NCBI GenBank assembly: GCA_964036045.1
Contig: OZ038380.1
Coordinates: 126,214,899 to 126,278,898 of the forward strand
DNA from: Eutreptiella sp. 'Long Island Sound 2002'
Lineage: Eukaryota > Euglenozoa > Euglenophyceae > Eutreptiales > Eutreptiaceae
Direction: 5' to 3'
Length of the DNA: 64,000 nucleotides
Positions 54,459 to 64,000 of this stretch are shown one piece after another. The position numbers and the translations under genes are program-made. Each line of letters starts with the position of its first letter. The stretch's first letter is position 1. The notes under the pieces were generated by a model that did no database searches, had not been told where the DNA came from, and saw only the letters and a program-made list of their open reading frames with translations.

Positions 54459-56221
54459 ATGCCGCGGCCCAAATAGCCATTCCATCTGCTAGCGGGTCGT
54501 ACACAACGGGGGCGCCTACAAGAGCTCTAGGAAGTTGTTACCAAGGAGGCTGCAGCACCCTACACCGTCAAGTACCTTCCCGACACGGGGCAAATAGTGC
54601 TTACCCCCGAAAGAAGAGTTGTAGCCACCGTCCACCCTGAGCCCACCATGGAGGAGAGGTTGATTATGGCCGTCTGGAGGATCCTGACATTGCACCTCTC
54701 TAGGACGGAGTCCCGGTACCTAGTGGGGAGCATGACGTACGGTGTGGTCTGGGACCAGGTGTACGGCATGCTTCGGCAGCCAGCGTTTCCGGAGTCCCGG
54801 GCGTTCACTGCCTATACGGGAGACGACACGGCCATCAATGGTGCGGCCTGCTACCTACCTGACCGCATCGGCCACCTATTCAAGTGTCGACCACCCCCAG
54901 CCTCGGACATCATGCAGCCCGGGGACCGACGGTTGCATTGGTTGTCTATTGCGGTGGACGGTACATCGACGCATGAGGCCTCGTACGTCCATTGCACGCT
55001 TGGTGGCACCGCCAGCCCCAACCAACTATCTAGTTGGTGGCTACTAGGGGGCAGTGAAAAGTGGGAGACCCTCTACGCGGCCTCCCAAGAAATTGATTTT
55101 GATGATGAGTTGCGCAAGGCCGCAACCGTAAGTTTTAAGGATCCGGGAGGGAACGATAGGCAGTCCCTTTTTCTTCTGTGTGCAGATGGTAAAGCACAGG
55201 TGCTCATGGCGGGCTGCCAAAATTGGAAGGCAGAATCCCTTGGTGCCACTGTGTGTTGGGGTTGCATGCGTAACCCCGCTCTGTGCCTTGCTACCTTTGG
55301 CACAGCAAGTGCGATAGACGGCAATTGGAACCGGCCGCTGCCATAAATGCTATATATAGGACCATTACGAGTGATAGGCGAGTGCCTGATGATGGCCTCC
55401 ATGGGGTCCTTCGTGTCCCGTTGTGTGCAATCAACGGGACACGGGCCCTGGTTGTACAATTGGCAGGGAAGGCACCGGCCAATGTGGCAGGCACCATGCT
55501 GCAACCGGTTCTAGATGAGGCACGGATTGCTGCACGAACTTGCACCCGTGCCTCATTAGATAATGACAAGGCAAATAGCAAGGGGAAGGTGAGGATGGAG
55601 TGTGCTGCTGCCATCCATTTCATGCGGAATAGGGGTTGGGAGAAGATAATAGATGCTTGCCTACAGCAGCCTAGTGTGAGGCAGCATCAAGTAGGGCGAA
55701 AAAGTTGGGAGTCGGTGTGCAAAACGTGGTGGGAGAATTTGGGAGGCATGTGTGTATACGCGTGGTGTTCCGCATGGTTCTCCGGGGCCGACTTGGGGCG
55801 GGTCCGGAACCATAGCATAGCCATGGGCGCTGCCCACAATGAGCTCCAGTGGGGCAAACTTCCGTGGACGCATCTTTGGATCGACCACATGTATTTTTTT
55901 GCAAAGAAGTGGAGAATCTTGTCAAAGTTCTCGTGCTTTGCCACGGAGGGAAGTCACCGGAGGCTGAAGCGCATGTTGCGCAAAAGCGGGGGCCTAAGCC
56001 TCCTCCGGGGGAGACTAGGGGTGCAAGTGGTTGTGGACAACCACACCATTGACAATAGCCTTTGGTTGCATGGGTGGGATGCGACCAAAAGGGCTCAACA
56101 TGGGCAAGGGCCCATAAGTGTACAAACGTATGCAAGCCGCACAAGAAGACGGCTTCTAACCGACATGCAGCACCTTCAGACTCTACAGCGGCCGTTCAGG
56201 TGCCGCAAGAGACGGACATGA
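54459..56221 (+). CDS. T2 DDE transposase
   Basis: ATG 54459 (MPRPK) is followed by in-frame TAGs at codon 6 and near 54528, after which the frame is open to 55346. Motifs: LSIAVDGTSTHEASYVHC (first Asp, about 54955), FLLCADGKAQVLMAG (second Asp, about 55185), TVCWGCMRN (about 55250), then after one frameshift near 55330 DDGLHGVLR, LPWTHLWIDHMYFF (about 55858) and FSCFATEGSHRRLKRMLR (Glu, about 55945). A basic C-terminus ends FRCRKRRT before TGA 56219. It matches the T1, T3 and T4 transposases in order but is divergent. A single frameshift makes it the least damaged transposase of the set. Confidence 0.78.
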
Positions 56222-56337
56222 GATCACCCCACAAACCGAGACCATTGTCACCTGTGACCGGGGTGCATGCTGGGGGGCCTACTAGGGGTGTGAGGACAAA
56301 TCAGGGGGTGCACACCGGTATCATTTTTGTAAAATCA

Positions 56338-56425
56338 CGTGAATTCATGTGAAATTCGCACGAAATTCGTACGAAATTCGTGCGAAATTCGTGCGAATTT
56401 GGTACGAATTCACGTGAATTCACGG
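56338..56425. repeat. T2 word cluster 4
   Basis: Six TTCGTACGAA or TTCGTGCGAA words lie between the transposase and the right terminus; the remaining 250 bases to 56684 hold nothing else recognisable. Confidence 0.9.
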
Positions 56426-56684
56426 CTGTGAATCGTCTACAGGCTTGCCGGGTTTCGGCACCTCTCGTTTTGGGCACGGTTCGGACATGATGGATGCTTT
56501 TGGGGCGGGACTTTCATTCGATGATTAGTAACAAAGCTGGGGGAGGAATTTTGGCCCCTCAAAGCCCCCGGAGTGAACCAAAAAAATGGCATTTTCCCCC
56601 AAAAACCTCAGAATTTGGGTAAATTCACGTGAAATTCACGCAATTATTCAAACGGCCACTTAACGGCCGTTCACGAAGGGTACA

Positions 56685-58166
56685 CCATGGCAGTGTTGTG
56701 GGAATCGAGGAAGGAGGGGCAAAGTGTGCGGCGGCTGCAGTACAGCCGGTCAGCGTCCACTTGGTATTGCCCATGGGCGAAAATTGTCTCCGTGTGAAAG
56801 ACCTTGGGTGCCCCCCACCCCATTGATTTCGTGTTGCATACTCCCGGTGCTAGTGAGTTGATTGGGTCCATGGTGAATCTGAAAGAAAAATTGCAGCTTC
56901 TGTGGCAGATAATCCCCGGTAACACAAGGTAACCAAGTTTTGGTGGGGATTTCTATTGATGGCACCAAACTTTGGCAACGCTCTTTTGAGCACTTTGCGG
57001 TAGGGGAGTTGGGCAGCCGTCTGCCTTTGGGTTCATGGGTGCTACTCCAGGGCTCGGAGGCCACCCAAATTCTTCGCGACGTGGCCCACTAGGAGAATTT
57101 GAACCTTGATGTGTTGGCTGTGAATGAGATGCAAGTTGTGGATGAGCGAGGGTTTGCAACTCCCGTTGTGTGTGTGATTATCGATGACACCAAGGCGCAA
57201 GTTGCCCTCTCGGGGTGTCGCGATTTCAAGTGTAATCGCCCTTTGGCACATGTGTGCTTGCTTTGCGGGGGGAACCGTCTTCATCGTTTGGGTGCGTTTG
57301 GGCAGGGAATTTCAATTTTGCTCTAGGTCTGGCAATGGGGGGAGATGACATGGCCAGCAGTCCTCCCTTTCCAAAGACCCCTCGACTTTGGACTCCATGG
57401 GGTGCACCGTTTCGTGCATTGTGCGGGCAGTGGGTTGGTTAAGGCTTTGATGCATCACCATGGGTGGATGAAGGGGAGGGCATTGGTTTGGGTGTAGTGG
57501 TTTTGGGATGACATCAGGGCTGAGAGCCGTACGGCCACGGCGGCCGATTGTGAGCAAGAGAAGGTGGGAAAGAAGGCCGTGCGATTGGATCAAACTGCCG
57601 CGGGGGCATGGGTGAAAAGGCAAGGGTGGGATTGCATTGCCGACTACTTGGAGGGGGACAATCTTTTACAAGTCCCGGTGCAAGTGTGGGGGATGACAAT
57701 GACATGGACTGCTTTTTGGCGTTTGTGGGGAGAGACATTTGCAGTGACCTGTGACCTTGTGTGGAAGGAGGGGAGGTTGGACCTTCGCGATATGAATGTG
57801 TTGAAAGGTGCTTTGTCCGAGATGGGGAGTGCCCACAAAGCTTGTGGGTTTGTGGTGACCCTGTGGGCCCACATTTTGGCGGACCACATGTGGGGGATTG
57901 CGAGGGAACGGGGCACCCTGTCCTCATTCAGTGCTTTCAGGGGTGAGGGGAGGCATCAGTCGTTGAAGAGGGAGATTAGGAAGAGAAGCTTCAAGGGGGG
58001 AAGTAACAAACGGGGGTCTCGCCTACGGGGGCCACGCCGAGCACTGAGGAAGGGGTGGGCCGAAGTGCTTAGGAACGACAACTTGGACTGGGGGTTGTTT
58101 AGCAGGGGGTCCAACGTCTGGCAGCCTTCTTGGACCTGCCAAGAGGCTTATGGGAATGCCAAGTAG
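56685..58166 (+). pseudogene. T3 transposase, main part
   Basis: This continues from 49727 after T2: MAVLWESRKEG, LQYSRS, NLKEKLQ at the conserved intron position, then VGISIDGTKLWQRSF (first Asp, about 56950), CVIIDDTKAQVALSGC (second Asp, about 57185) and HVCLLCGGN (about 57255). From 57564 there are 200 open codons: LDQTAAGAWVKRQGWD, VTLWAHILADHMWG (about 57855), FSAFRGEGRHQSLKREI (Glu, about 57945) and DNLDWGLFSRG. Interruptions are TGA near 56796, TAG near 57090, and frameshifts near 56920, 57290 and 57420. It reads NAK then TAG at the end, with a plausible in-frame continuation. Confidence 0.75.
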
Positions 58167-58429
58167 TACCGGGAAAGGGTGATGCGTAAGGGCAAGTTGT
58201 AGGGTTTCTCGCATGTTTGTCTTACAATCTTACAGTTTTATTGTGCATAGTTTGATGATTTGGTGGTGGAATACCACTTGGACATGTGTGACTGAATGGT
58301 TGGAACAATGCAAAGAAGGATCCCCGCAATTGCCTCCATGTTTGCTTGCACACATGGCACGCATTGGATCCGGGATGTGGGTTTCTGTTTGGGTGTAGGG
58401 GGGGGGGGGTTAAAAGCAGGCATTTACCT

Positions 58430-58540
58430 AGATTTTGCGTAGGTAAAAGGGGTATTTTGCGTCCCGAGTGAAAAAAAACTTGGTAAGTAAAAAGGGCAAT
58501 TTACGCACGCAAAAGGGCCTTTTTACGCACGCAGAAACGA
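58430..58540. repeat. T3 word cluster 4
   Basis: TTTTGCGTAGGTAAA and TTTACGCACGCAAAA-type words lie upstream of the right terminus of T3. Confidence 0.82.
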
Positions 58541-59042
58541 GTAAAATCCTTGAAGCACAGTACCGGGCCTCGAAAGTACAAGAGAACACCGCGCGTAGGG
58601 GTAGGGAACCACCGTGGGTGTTTCTAACATGGAACATGGAATATGGGGGTATTCTTAGCATGCTTAGCATTCTTAGAATTTGATACTCATACTCATTTTT
58701 GACCAAAGTGATGTTTTTGACCACTGCCTAATTTTTACCCCATTTTTACTTCTATTTTTGGCTATTTACTGAGAAACATTACTTCGTAGTTACAAGTATA
58801 CGGCCGTATAGTGGGAGTATTTGTTTGGACCATGTGGTTGTTTCAACTTGAAAAAGTCCATTGTTGTGCCTTTTGTGCCCATCTTCTTGCATGCTTTGCC
58901 TTTGCCAAACAATTGCACACCACTTGAAACCAATCTAGGCTCATACTTTACTAATGATTGCAATGTATGTATCCATATGTGTCCATTTCAATCCGTATTA
59001 TGTTGCTTCTTGCTCTCCTAGGCCCCCTTTTTTTTTGGCGCC

Positions 59043-59285
59043 ATGACTGATGCGGGCACTCATGCCTGGCTAAAGAAGTGGCCCGATGCCGTACCTCTCC
59101 GCGCAGCGCACAGGGGTGTGTGCAGCCCCGACAGCACACACACCGTGTCTTGGGGTTTTGTTGAGAATTGTGCTTGGTCCACCTTGGACACCCTTGTTGC
59201 CTTCGTGAAGGTAACACAACCCGGCGTTGCCCAACCCCACAGCCTCACTGACCCTGTGTTGTTGTTGTGGGTTGGAGAGTCATGA
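59043..59285 (+). pseudogene. T5-Y dioxygenase gene, N-terminal remnant
   Basis: It starts MTDAGTHAWLKKWPDAV and matches T5-X 35103-35262. It diverges after TLDTLVAF and ends at TGA 59283. It is followed by word cluster and terminal repeat, so the rest of the gene was deleted. Confidence 0.7.
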
Positions 59286-59392
59286 GTAGTTGCAAGCAGG
59301 GGGGGTAGTTGATGAGAATGTTGGCATGGTTGGAAGGGGGAAAGTCCCCGTAAACTCCAAGTTGGAAGGGGGTAAGTCCCCGTATACTCCAA

Positions 59393-59447
59393 CTATACGG
59401 CCGTATACTTCCGAGTATACGGCCGTATAGTCCGAAGTATACGGCAA
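59393..59447. repeat. T5-Y 3' word cluster
   Basis: Two perfect TATACGGCCGTATA palindromes and a half-site lie near the right end of T5-Y. Confidence 0.9.
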
Positions 59448-59685
59448 GAATTCTTCTCCAATACTTCAGGTATACCGACAAATACCTTAAATAGTGTACA
59501 TTGCCACACACAGGTGTGAGTATATGGAATCGGCTTTGTGATTTTTTGACCCCCTCCCCCCCTATTTTCAGTGTGCAAACTAAACTCATTTTTTCATATC
59601 CCATGTGCACACGGAACGACTAGGTACATGTGACAAAATGGCTGTTTTGGGGGGGTATTCTTGGTATGCCAGGTTATGCTCACCA

Positions 59686-59960
59686 TAGGATGGTGGCCCC
59701 ATTGGTCCCATTGGCCGTCGGGGATGTGTTGTTGGGGAATGCACTTGTTGTGCATCGGGGAGGTATTTGCCCTTCCACTCACCCCAATGAGCCTTGTGTT
59801 TTTGGTTTCATTTCGGTTGCTACCTGGAGCTACGACTACAACAACACTTGCCCCGTTGTTGTTCCCCCTTGGTCCTACAAACAACCCGCATCCCGATGAG
59901 ATTATATAAGTTGTACGTTGTGTACGTGCCGCAGGTTTCATCAATGCGATGTCTAGAGGG
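59686..59960 (+). pseudogene. T5-X dioxygenase gene, distal His segment
   Basis: The frame reads RMVAPLVPLAVGDVLLGNALVVHRGG (distal His 59752) and VFGFISVATWSYDY, matching the GTVIHRGAGG...ALFIPF segment of T1. It follows the T5-Y right end and so completes the gene interrupted at 43156. Coding probably ends near a donor around 59905-59935, and a GCCGCAG acceptor follows at 59934. Confidence 0.65.
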
Positions 59961-60255
59961 GCATCCGCCATTTGGTTATGGGGGGGGGGGGGGGGGCTCT
60001 TTTGGGGTGGGTGGTCGAAAGGGGGGGGGTGTTGCCATGAGATGGGAGTGGCTGCGTGGTGAATATGCATGAACGGATGGCGGGGGTTTGCCAAGATATG
60101 GGGAGGCTACAATGCATACCCGATGCTGTGCGGTTGAGCAAGGCTTGCGGCCCGTCAACATTTTGTAGTCAGTGTGGCCTGCAGGAGCTGTCTGTGGCAT
60201 GAGGGTATCAATTAGTGCTTGATTGTGCTGCATTGTCTACCTCCTGCAAGTGTAG

Positions 60256-60550
60256 TCCTCGGGTCATAGTGCCCTGTGGGCTCTCACTAGGTTCATATGC
60301 ATGGTCTGGGCCTGCCTGAACGTCCTACCCGTGCGTGCATTCCTCGGGTCATACTACCCTGTGGGCTCTCACTAGGGTCATATGCATGGCGTGCGCCTGC
60401 CTGAACGTCCTACACATGCGTGCATTCCTGGGGTCATACTACCCTATGGGCTCTCACTAGGTTCATATGCATGGCGTGGGCCTGCCTGAACGTCCTACAC
60501 GTGCGTGCGTTCCTGAGGTCATTACTACCCTGTGGGCTCTCACTAGGTTT
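60256..60550. repeat. 85-base tandem repeat, about 3.5 units
   Basis: Units starting near 60261, 60346, 60431 and 60516 contain CCCTGTGGGCTCTCACTAGG and GCCTGCCTGAACGTCCTAC. The array stops at the start of the next element. No gene is present. Confidence 0.95.
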
Positions 60551-60554
60551 ATAT

Positions 60555-63500
60555 TCCTTTGGCTACGACGCGTAGAACGCACAGCACGAAATTTTCTTGC
60601 GTTTTTGCTTTTATCATTATTTTGTGCTTCCGGGGGGTTTTTCGAGGGTGCCCGACGCAATGGAACTATCCGTATAGCTCAATTCAACCATTTCTGAGGA
60701 GAGAAGCACAATTGCCTCCTGACTCTGCCTCTGTCTTGGTGCTACGCATGCTACGCATGCGGTGCGCGTCCTGCGCGTTTCTGTCCGGTGCCTCTGAGTC
60801 TGCCTCTGGAAGTCTTCCTACGCGTTCTACGCGTTCTGCGAGGGCTAATTGCTTCACACCTATCATTCAGCACCTGATTTTTGTTTTTTGGTGTTTTTTT
60901 GCCATGCTTGCACCCGTGTACTCTACCACACACCTGCACTGGTTCCCAATGGAACTCAAACGTGCGTATTTGAATGACAATTGCCTCCTGCCTATGCCTT
61001 TGCCTTGGTGCTACAGTGCCCACGTGTGGTGGGTGTTTTGCGTGTTGTCATTTTCCGCTTCTGACGTTGCCTCTGGAGCCGTTGTACGCGTGCTACGTGC
61101 TCTGCAACCATTGTTAGGCCGCTCTGCTTTTATGGTGCATGAGCCATGCCTGCACCCCTGTACCCGCCACACATTCTCAATGGTTGCAGAAGGGTGGGAA
61201 GCTGGGAGAGTGGAAGCATCCGGAGAAAGTGGAGCACGACGCCTTCGTTGTCTTTCAAATTAAACAAGCCACGAGTATGTGTGTGTGTCTTCGTTTTTGT
61301 GTCGCTTCCCGCCTTGCACCGTTGTCCTCCTCACCCCCTTGTGTCGCAGCGGGGTGGCATGCCGGATGGGTCAATCGGAAGAAGAAAGGGGCCAAGGACC
61401 GGGAGGACAAAGAATTTCGGTTGACGAACCTCACAACGTATCAGGTGTACCACGTTCACGGGTTTGCGGTTCTTGTGAGCACTATTTCGCGCTGCCTTTC
61501 GTCCCCTACCGCCTCTTGCACCCTTTTACAGGTGAAGGCCCCGAGGGGCAAGCCACCTGCACCACATGTGGTGCAAGACGTCCGCAACAAGAAGGATGGC
61601 TTCTTGAAATACAAAAAGGTGTTTTGTGCGTTCCGCGCGTTTTATTCGTTCCCTTTTTCGTTGCCTCTGGAGCTGCCTCTGGTTGTGTGCTATGCGTTTT
61701 GCGCGTTGCGGGCGTTTTGCGCGTTTCGTACAGTTGCCCCCGGTGTTGCCTCTGGGGTTGCCTCCATGTGTCTTGCATGGTCTGCATGTTCTACAGATTC
61801 CGCTCGACCGGCTGTGGCCGTGGATCCAAGATGACGCAACCACGGAGCGTTGCACCGAGGAGGAGTCGGAAGAGGAGTCGGAAGAGGAGGCAGCCGAGGA
61901 GGAGGAGGACGAGGAGGAGGAGGAGGGCAGTGATGCTGTCAGTGTGAAGGACGAGGACGAGCCCTCCCTCGCCCAACGCGCCCCCCGCAGCACCCACCTG
62001 GAGGTTTCCCGCATGGCCGCACAAGCACATCCAAAGGGGACCCCTGTCAAGGCGAAGATAGAGGCAAAGCCAGAGCCGGAGGAGCTGTCCAACAAGAAGA
62101 AGGAAAAGGCGAAGAGTCCACCCAAGAAGAAGAGCAAGGGCAAGGGGAAAGTGGAAGAGAAGCCCAAGCATGTGCGTTACACAGTGGAAGGCGAACCGCA
62201 CAGGATGATGCCCACAGGTGCAACCCGAGGGGAGAAGTACCAAGCCGGGGCCGCCTACGACAACGATGTGCAGGCAATGCAGCGCACCCTGGAGTCAGAC
62301 TACGAAGTGTCACTCGGACGAGTATGCCAACACTACAAAGTGTGTTTGGCCGAGGAAACACAAGCCCGCCGCGGATTGGGCCCGGCGCTGCTTCTGGTGA
62401 CTGACGTGCGGGCGTACAGTTTGCAGATGGTCCTCCGCTGTGGTACGAAGAATGCACAAAGCACGGTCGCTGCCAGAGAATTGTTTGAGGAGCGATACCG
62501 CAGCAACTCACCCCACCAAGTCGCAATCGGGTTGATCAAGGGGGTGTCGGTGTGCACGAGCTGTGTCGGAGCCCCGGACTGGCCCACGGACTTTGGTGAC
62601 CCCACAACCGCAGGCCTGCCGTTGGCGGAATGGAAGGGGGAGCCCCTTTCGTCAGGATACCGACCACGGCGCAGCATGGACCAACTGAGTGCGTTTGGTG
62701 CGGAGGACATTGTGGACATGCCCAGTGACGCTTTGCACTTGTACTGCATGTGTTACGTGTTCCCTCTCTAACACCTCCGGTCCAGCGTGTAGCGCGTTTT
62801 CCGCGTTCTGCGCGTGCTACCTGTTCACGATATTGCGCCTCTTTGTTGCCTCTGGGGGTGCCTTCCTGTGTTGCACGCGCTTTGCGTGGTTTGTACAGGA
62901 GAAACTGTCGCGCGCGGTCCGCATGGCTGGCCTCATGGCCTACACCCTAACGGAGGACAGAGGTGTCGACCTGCCCGACACAGGGGCATGGACACTCGTG
63001 AGGACAAAGGATGCAAAGAGGCAGCGGGTGTGCATTCCTGTGCTTGGCGTCGTGGCACGGGTCTTTTCACTTGCCTCTGGATTTGCCTTCTGTCTGCTTT
63101 GCACGTCCTACGCGTTCTACGCGGGCTGCACGTTGGATTCTGTGACTGCCTCTGGATTTGCCTTCCCATGTTTTAGCTGTGTTGCGCGCTCTACATGTTT
63201 TGCAGACAAGCTGGGAGGAGTGGCCGCAGCAGCATGGGTATCAGTATGAGCCGCGGTACGAGTATGAGCCGCGGTACGAGTACCAGCCGATGAAGACGGA
63301 TCCGGAAATGCCTTCGAGCTCCGGGAGCCTCCCGTACGGGTCCCACCCGTACAGGTACCAGCCCCCCGCGTACCCACCGCCACCCACGTATCCTCCACGG
63401 CAACCAACGCTGCCGCCACCGCCAGCGCCGGAGATCCCACGAGCGCCACTACTCCCACCACCGCCACTACCGTGGGGACCTCAACCACCACCACCACCGC

Positions 63501-64000
63501 CACCGTCCGGGGAGCAGCAAGGCAGGCCGGAGATGGGGCCGGAGACGGGACCCCCGCACACGGAAGGTGCACAGGTGGGCGTTGCACATTAGTACTATGC
63601 GTACCAGGGGATTTGTACGTAGCCTCCGGGTGTGCCTCTAGATGTGGGCTCCGTGTTCTCCGCGTTCTGCGCGTTCCACACGTGTTCGTTTTGGTGCCTC
63701 TCGGCTTGCCTCTGGAGGTGGGTTGCATGTGTCACGCGTTTTTCGTGTTCTGCAGCACCCAATCAAAACGGAGCCGGAGGAGGAGTCAACCCCGCCAGTG
63801 GATCCACCGCAAGAGCCGGAGGCAGCCGAGAAAGAGAGCGCTCGGGCGGCGAAGAGCGATGCGGAGATGGGAGAGTAGCCCCCGGAGGAAGCCGCAGCGG
63901 CGGGACAGGAGATGGAGAAGGACGAGATAGTGCAGATTTATTAAATCGGTCCGACCTAAGGTGGAGCAGCCCAGGCAGCATATTTTCAAACACACAGTTT
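60555..64000 (+). mobile_element. piggyBac-type element with gene P, right end outside
   Basis: It begins TCCTTTGGCTACG immediately after ATAT (60551-60554), the same end and target type as the short piggyBac element at 39470. TACGCGTTCTACGCG-like words are spread through its 5' region and introns. It carries gene P copy 2. No transposase is seen before the window ends. Confidence 0.7.
61190..63944 (+). CDS. Gene P copy 2, multi-exon accessory protein
   Basis: Exons inferred: from about 61190 (KHPEKVEHDAFVVFQ), 61350-61455, 61532-61617, 61792-62750, 62899-63028, 63208-63573 and 63756 onward. Introns end in CAG and contain TACGCGTTC words or GCCTCTGG motifs. The large exon has a Glu/Asp run, a Lys-rich nuclear signal (KSPPKKKSKGKGK) and a conserved helical part (AGAAYDNDVQAMQRTLESDY) shared with gene P copy 1. 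A Tyr/Pro-rich region (YEPRYEYEPRYEYQP, then poly-Pro) and an acidic tail follow. The tail has in-frame TAG 63876 and continues 22 codons to TAA 63942. 300 open codons suggest recent function. The role is unknown. Confidence 0.6.

Larger units (their letters stand above)
49728..56684 (+). mobile_element. T2 transposon, complete
   Basis: Terminal repeats TGTACCCTTCGTGAAC and its inverse lie at 49728 and 56684 (6957 bp). The flanks are CT and CC, consistent with a 2-bp duplication carrying one change. Removing the element plus two bases restores the frame of the T3 transposase (LELNA then MAVLWESRKEG). It holds all four TTCGTACGAA clusters, gene A and gene B. Confidence 0.92.
44551..58794 (+). 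mobile_element. T3 transposon with nested T2
   Basis: Terminal repeats TGTAACTACGAAGTAA and its inverse lie at 44551 and 58794. The flanking dinucleotides are AC and AG, so any 2-bp duplication has a mismatch. Net length without T2 is about 7.3 kb. Content: cluster 1, gene A dioxygenase, intron with cluster 2, gene A exon block 2, cluster 3, transposase (interrupted by T2), cluster 4. The outer 13 bases of the terminal repeat are identical to T1. Confidence 0.9.
43157..59685 (+). mobile_element. T5-Y transposon with nested T3 and T2
   Basis: The terminal repeats TGGTGAGCATAACCTGGCAT (43157) and its inverse (ending 59685) extend about 30 bases. TA flanks both sides. Net of insertions it is a short derivative: 5' region, TATACGGCCGTATA words, the first 80 codons of a dioxygenase gene (59043-59285), 3' words and terminal repeat. 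It has inserted into the dioxygenase gene of another T5. Confidence 0.85.
17875..60554 (+). mobile_element. T5-X transposon, opened by several insertions
   Basis: The left terminal repeat TGGTGAGCATAACCTGGCAT starts at 17875. The element's own sequence occupies 17875-18196, 34899-35262, 42827-43156 and 59686 onward. The pieces join into one 5' region with TATACGGCCGTATA words and one dioxygenase gene. The gaps are T4, a Penelope-like element and a second T5. The right terminus and transposase are not visible; the next element starts at 60555, so the element may extend beyond the window. The assignment rests on parallel order with T5-Y. Confidence 0.6.

Overview
The window looks like a gene-poor, repeat-rich stretch of a microbial eukaryote nuclear genome. 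Coding pieces are joined across GT-AG introns (for example a 79-bp intron at the same place in three copies of one transposase gene). DNA-transposon, piggyBac and Penelope-like genes replace any recognisable host gene, and I see no rRNA or tRNA gene and no operon. The combination of permuted Penelope-like elements and transposon-borne dioxygenases would fit an alga, but I cannot name the organism.

Almost everything belongs to nested transposons. Four related DNA transposon families, here called T1 to T4, share one plan. The plan is: terminal inverted repeat; cluster 1 of a family-specific palindromic word; gene A exon block 1 (a 2-oxoglutarate/Fe(II) dioxygenase-like domain); an intron holding cluster 2; gene A exon block 2 (a basic, coiled-coil protein, with an AT-hook in two families); cluster 3; gene B (a DDE-type transposase resembling the EnSpm/KDZ group); cluster 4; terminal repeat. 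T5 begins the same way but its transposase is not visible. T4 carries a second dioxygenase of TET/JBP type. With inserts removed, T2 and T3 are about 7 kb, and T4 appears to be too.

Layout: 1-1325 fold-back element; 1333-1618 CA microsatellite; 2365-2706 fragment of a T2 end; 2707-10793 T1 copy I, split by a 2.76-kb element (2918-5681) with perfect 25-bp ends; 10794-17500 a decayed piggyBac region with an unknown accessory gene (gene P); 17875 onward one T5 element (T5-X) whose body is opened by T4 (about 18197-34898, itself holding T1 copies II and III), by a Penelope-like retroelement (35261-42826) and by a second T5 (T5-Y, 43157-59685), which holds T3 (44551-58794), which holds T2 (49728-56684). 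From 60555 to the end is another piggyBac-type element with a second, better preserved gene P.

Most copies are decayed by frameshifts and stops. In-frame TAG/TAA codons far outnumber TGA, several sit at glutamine positions, and reading often continues in the same frame; this may be mutation bias or a reassigned UAR code. Gene A and gene B presumably act together: a transposase, plus an oxygenase and DNA-binding partner that could modify chromatin at the element. That functional link is inference.
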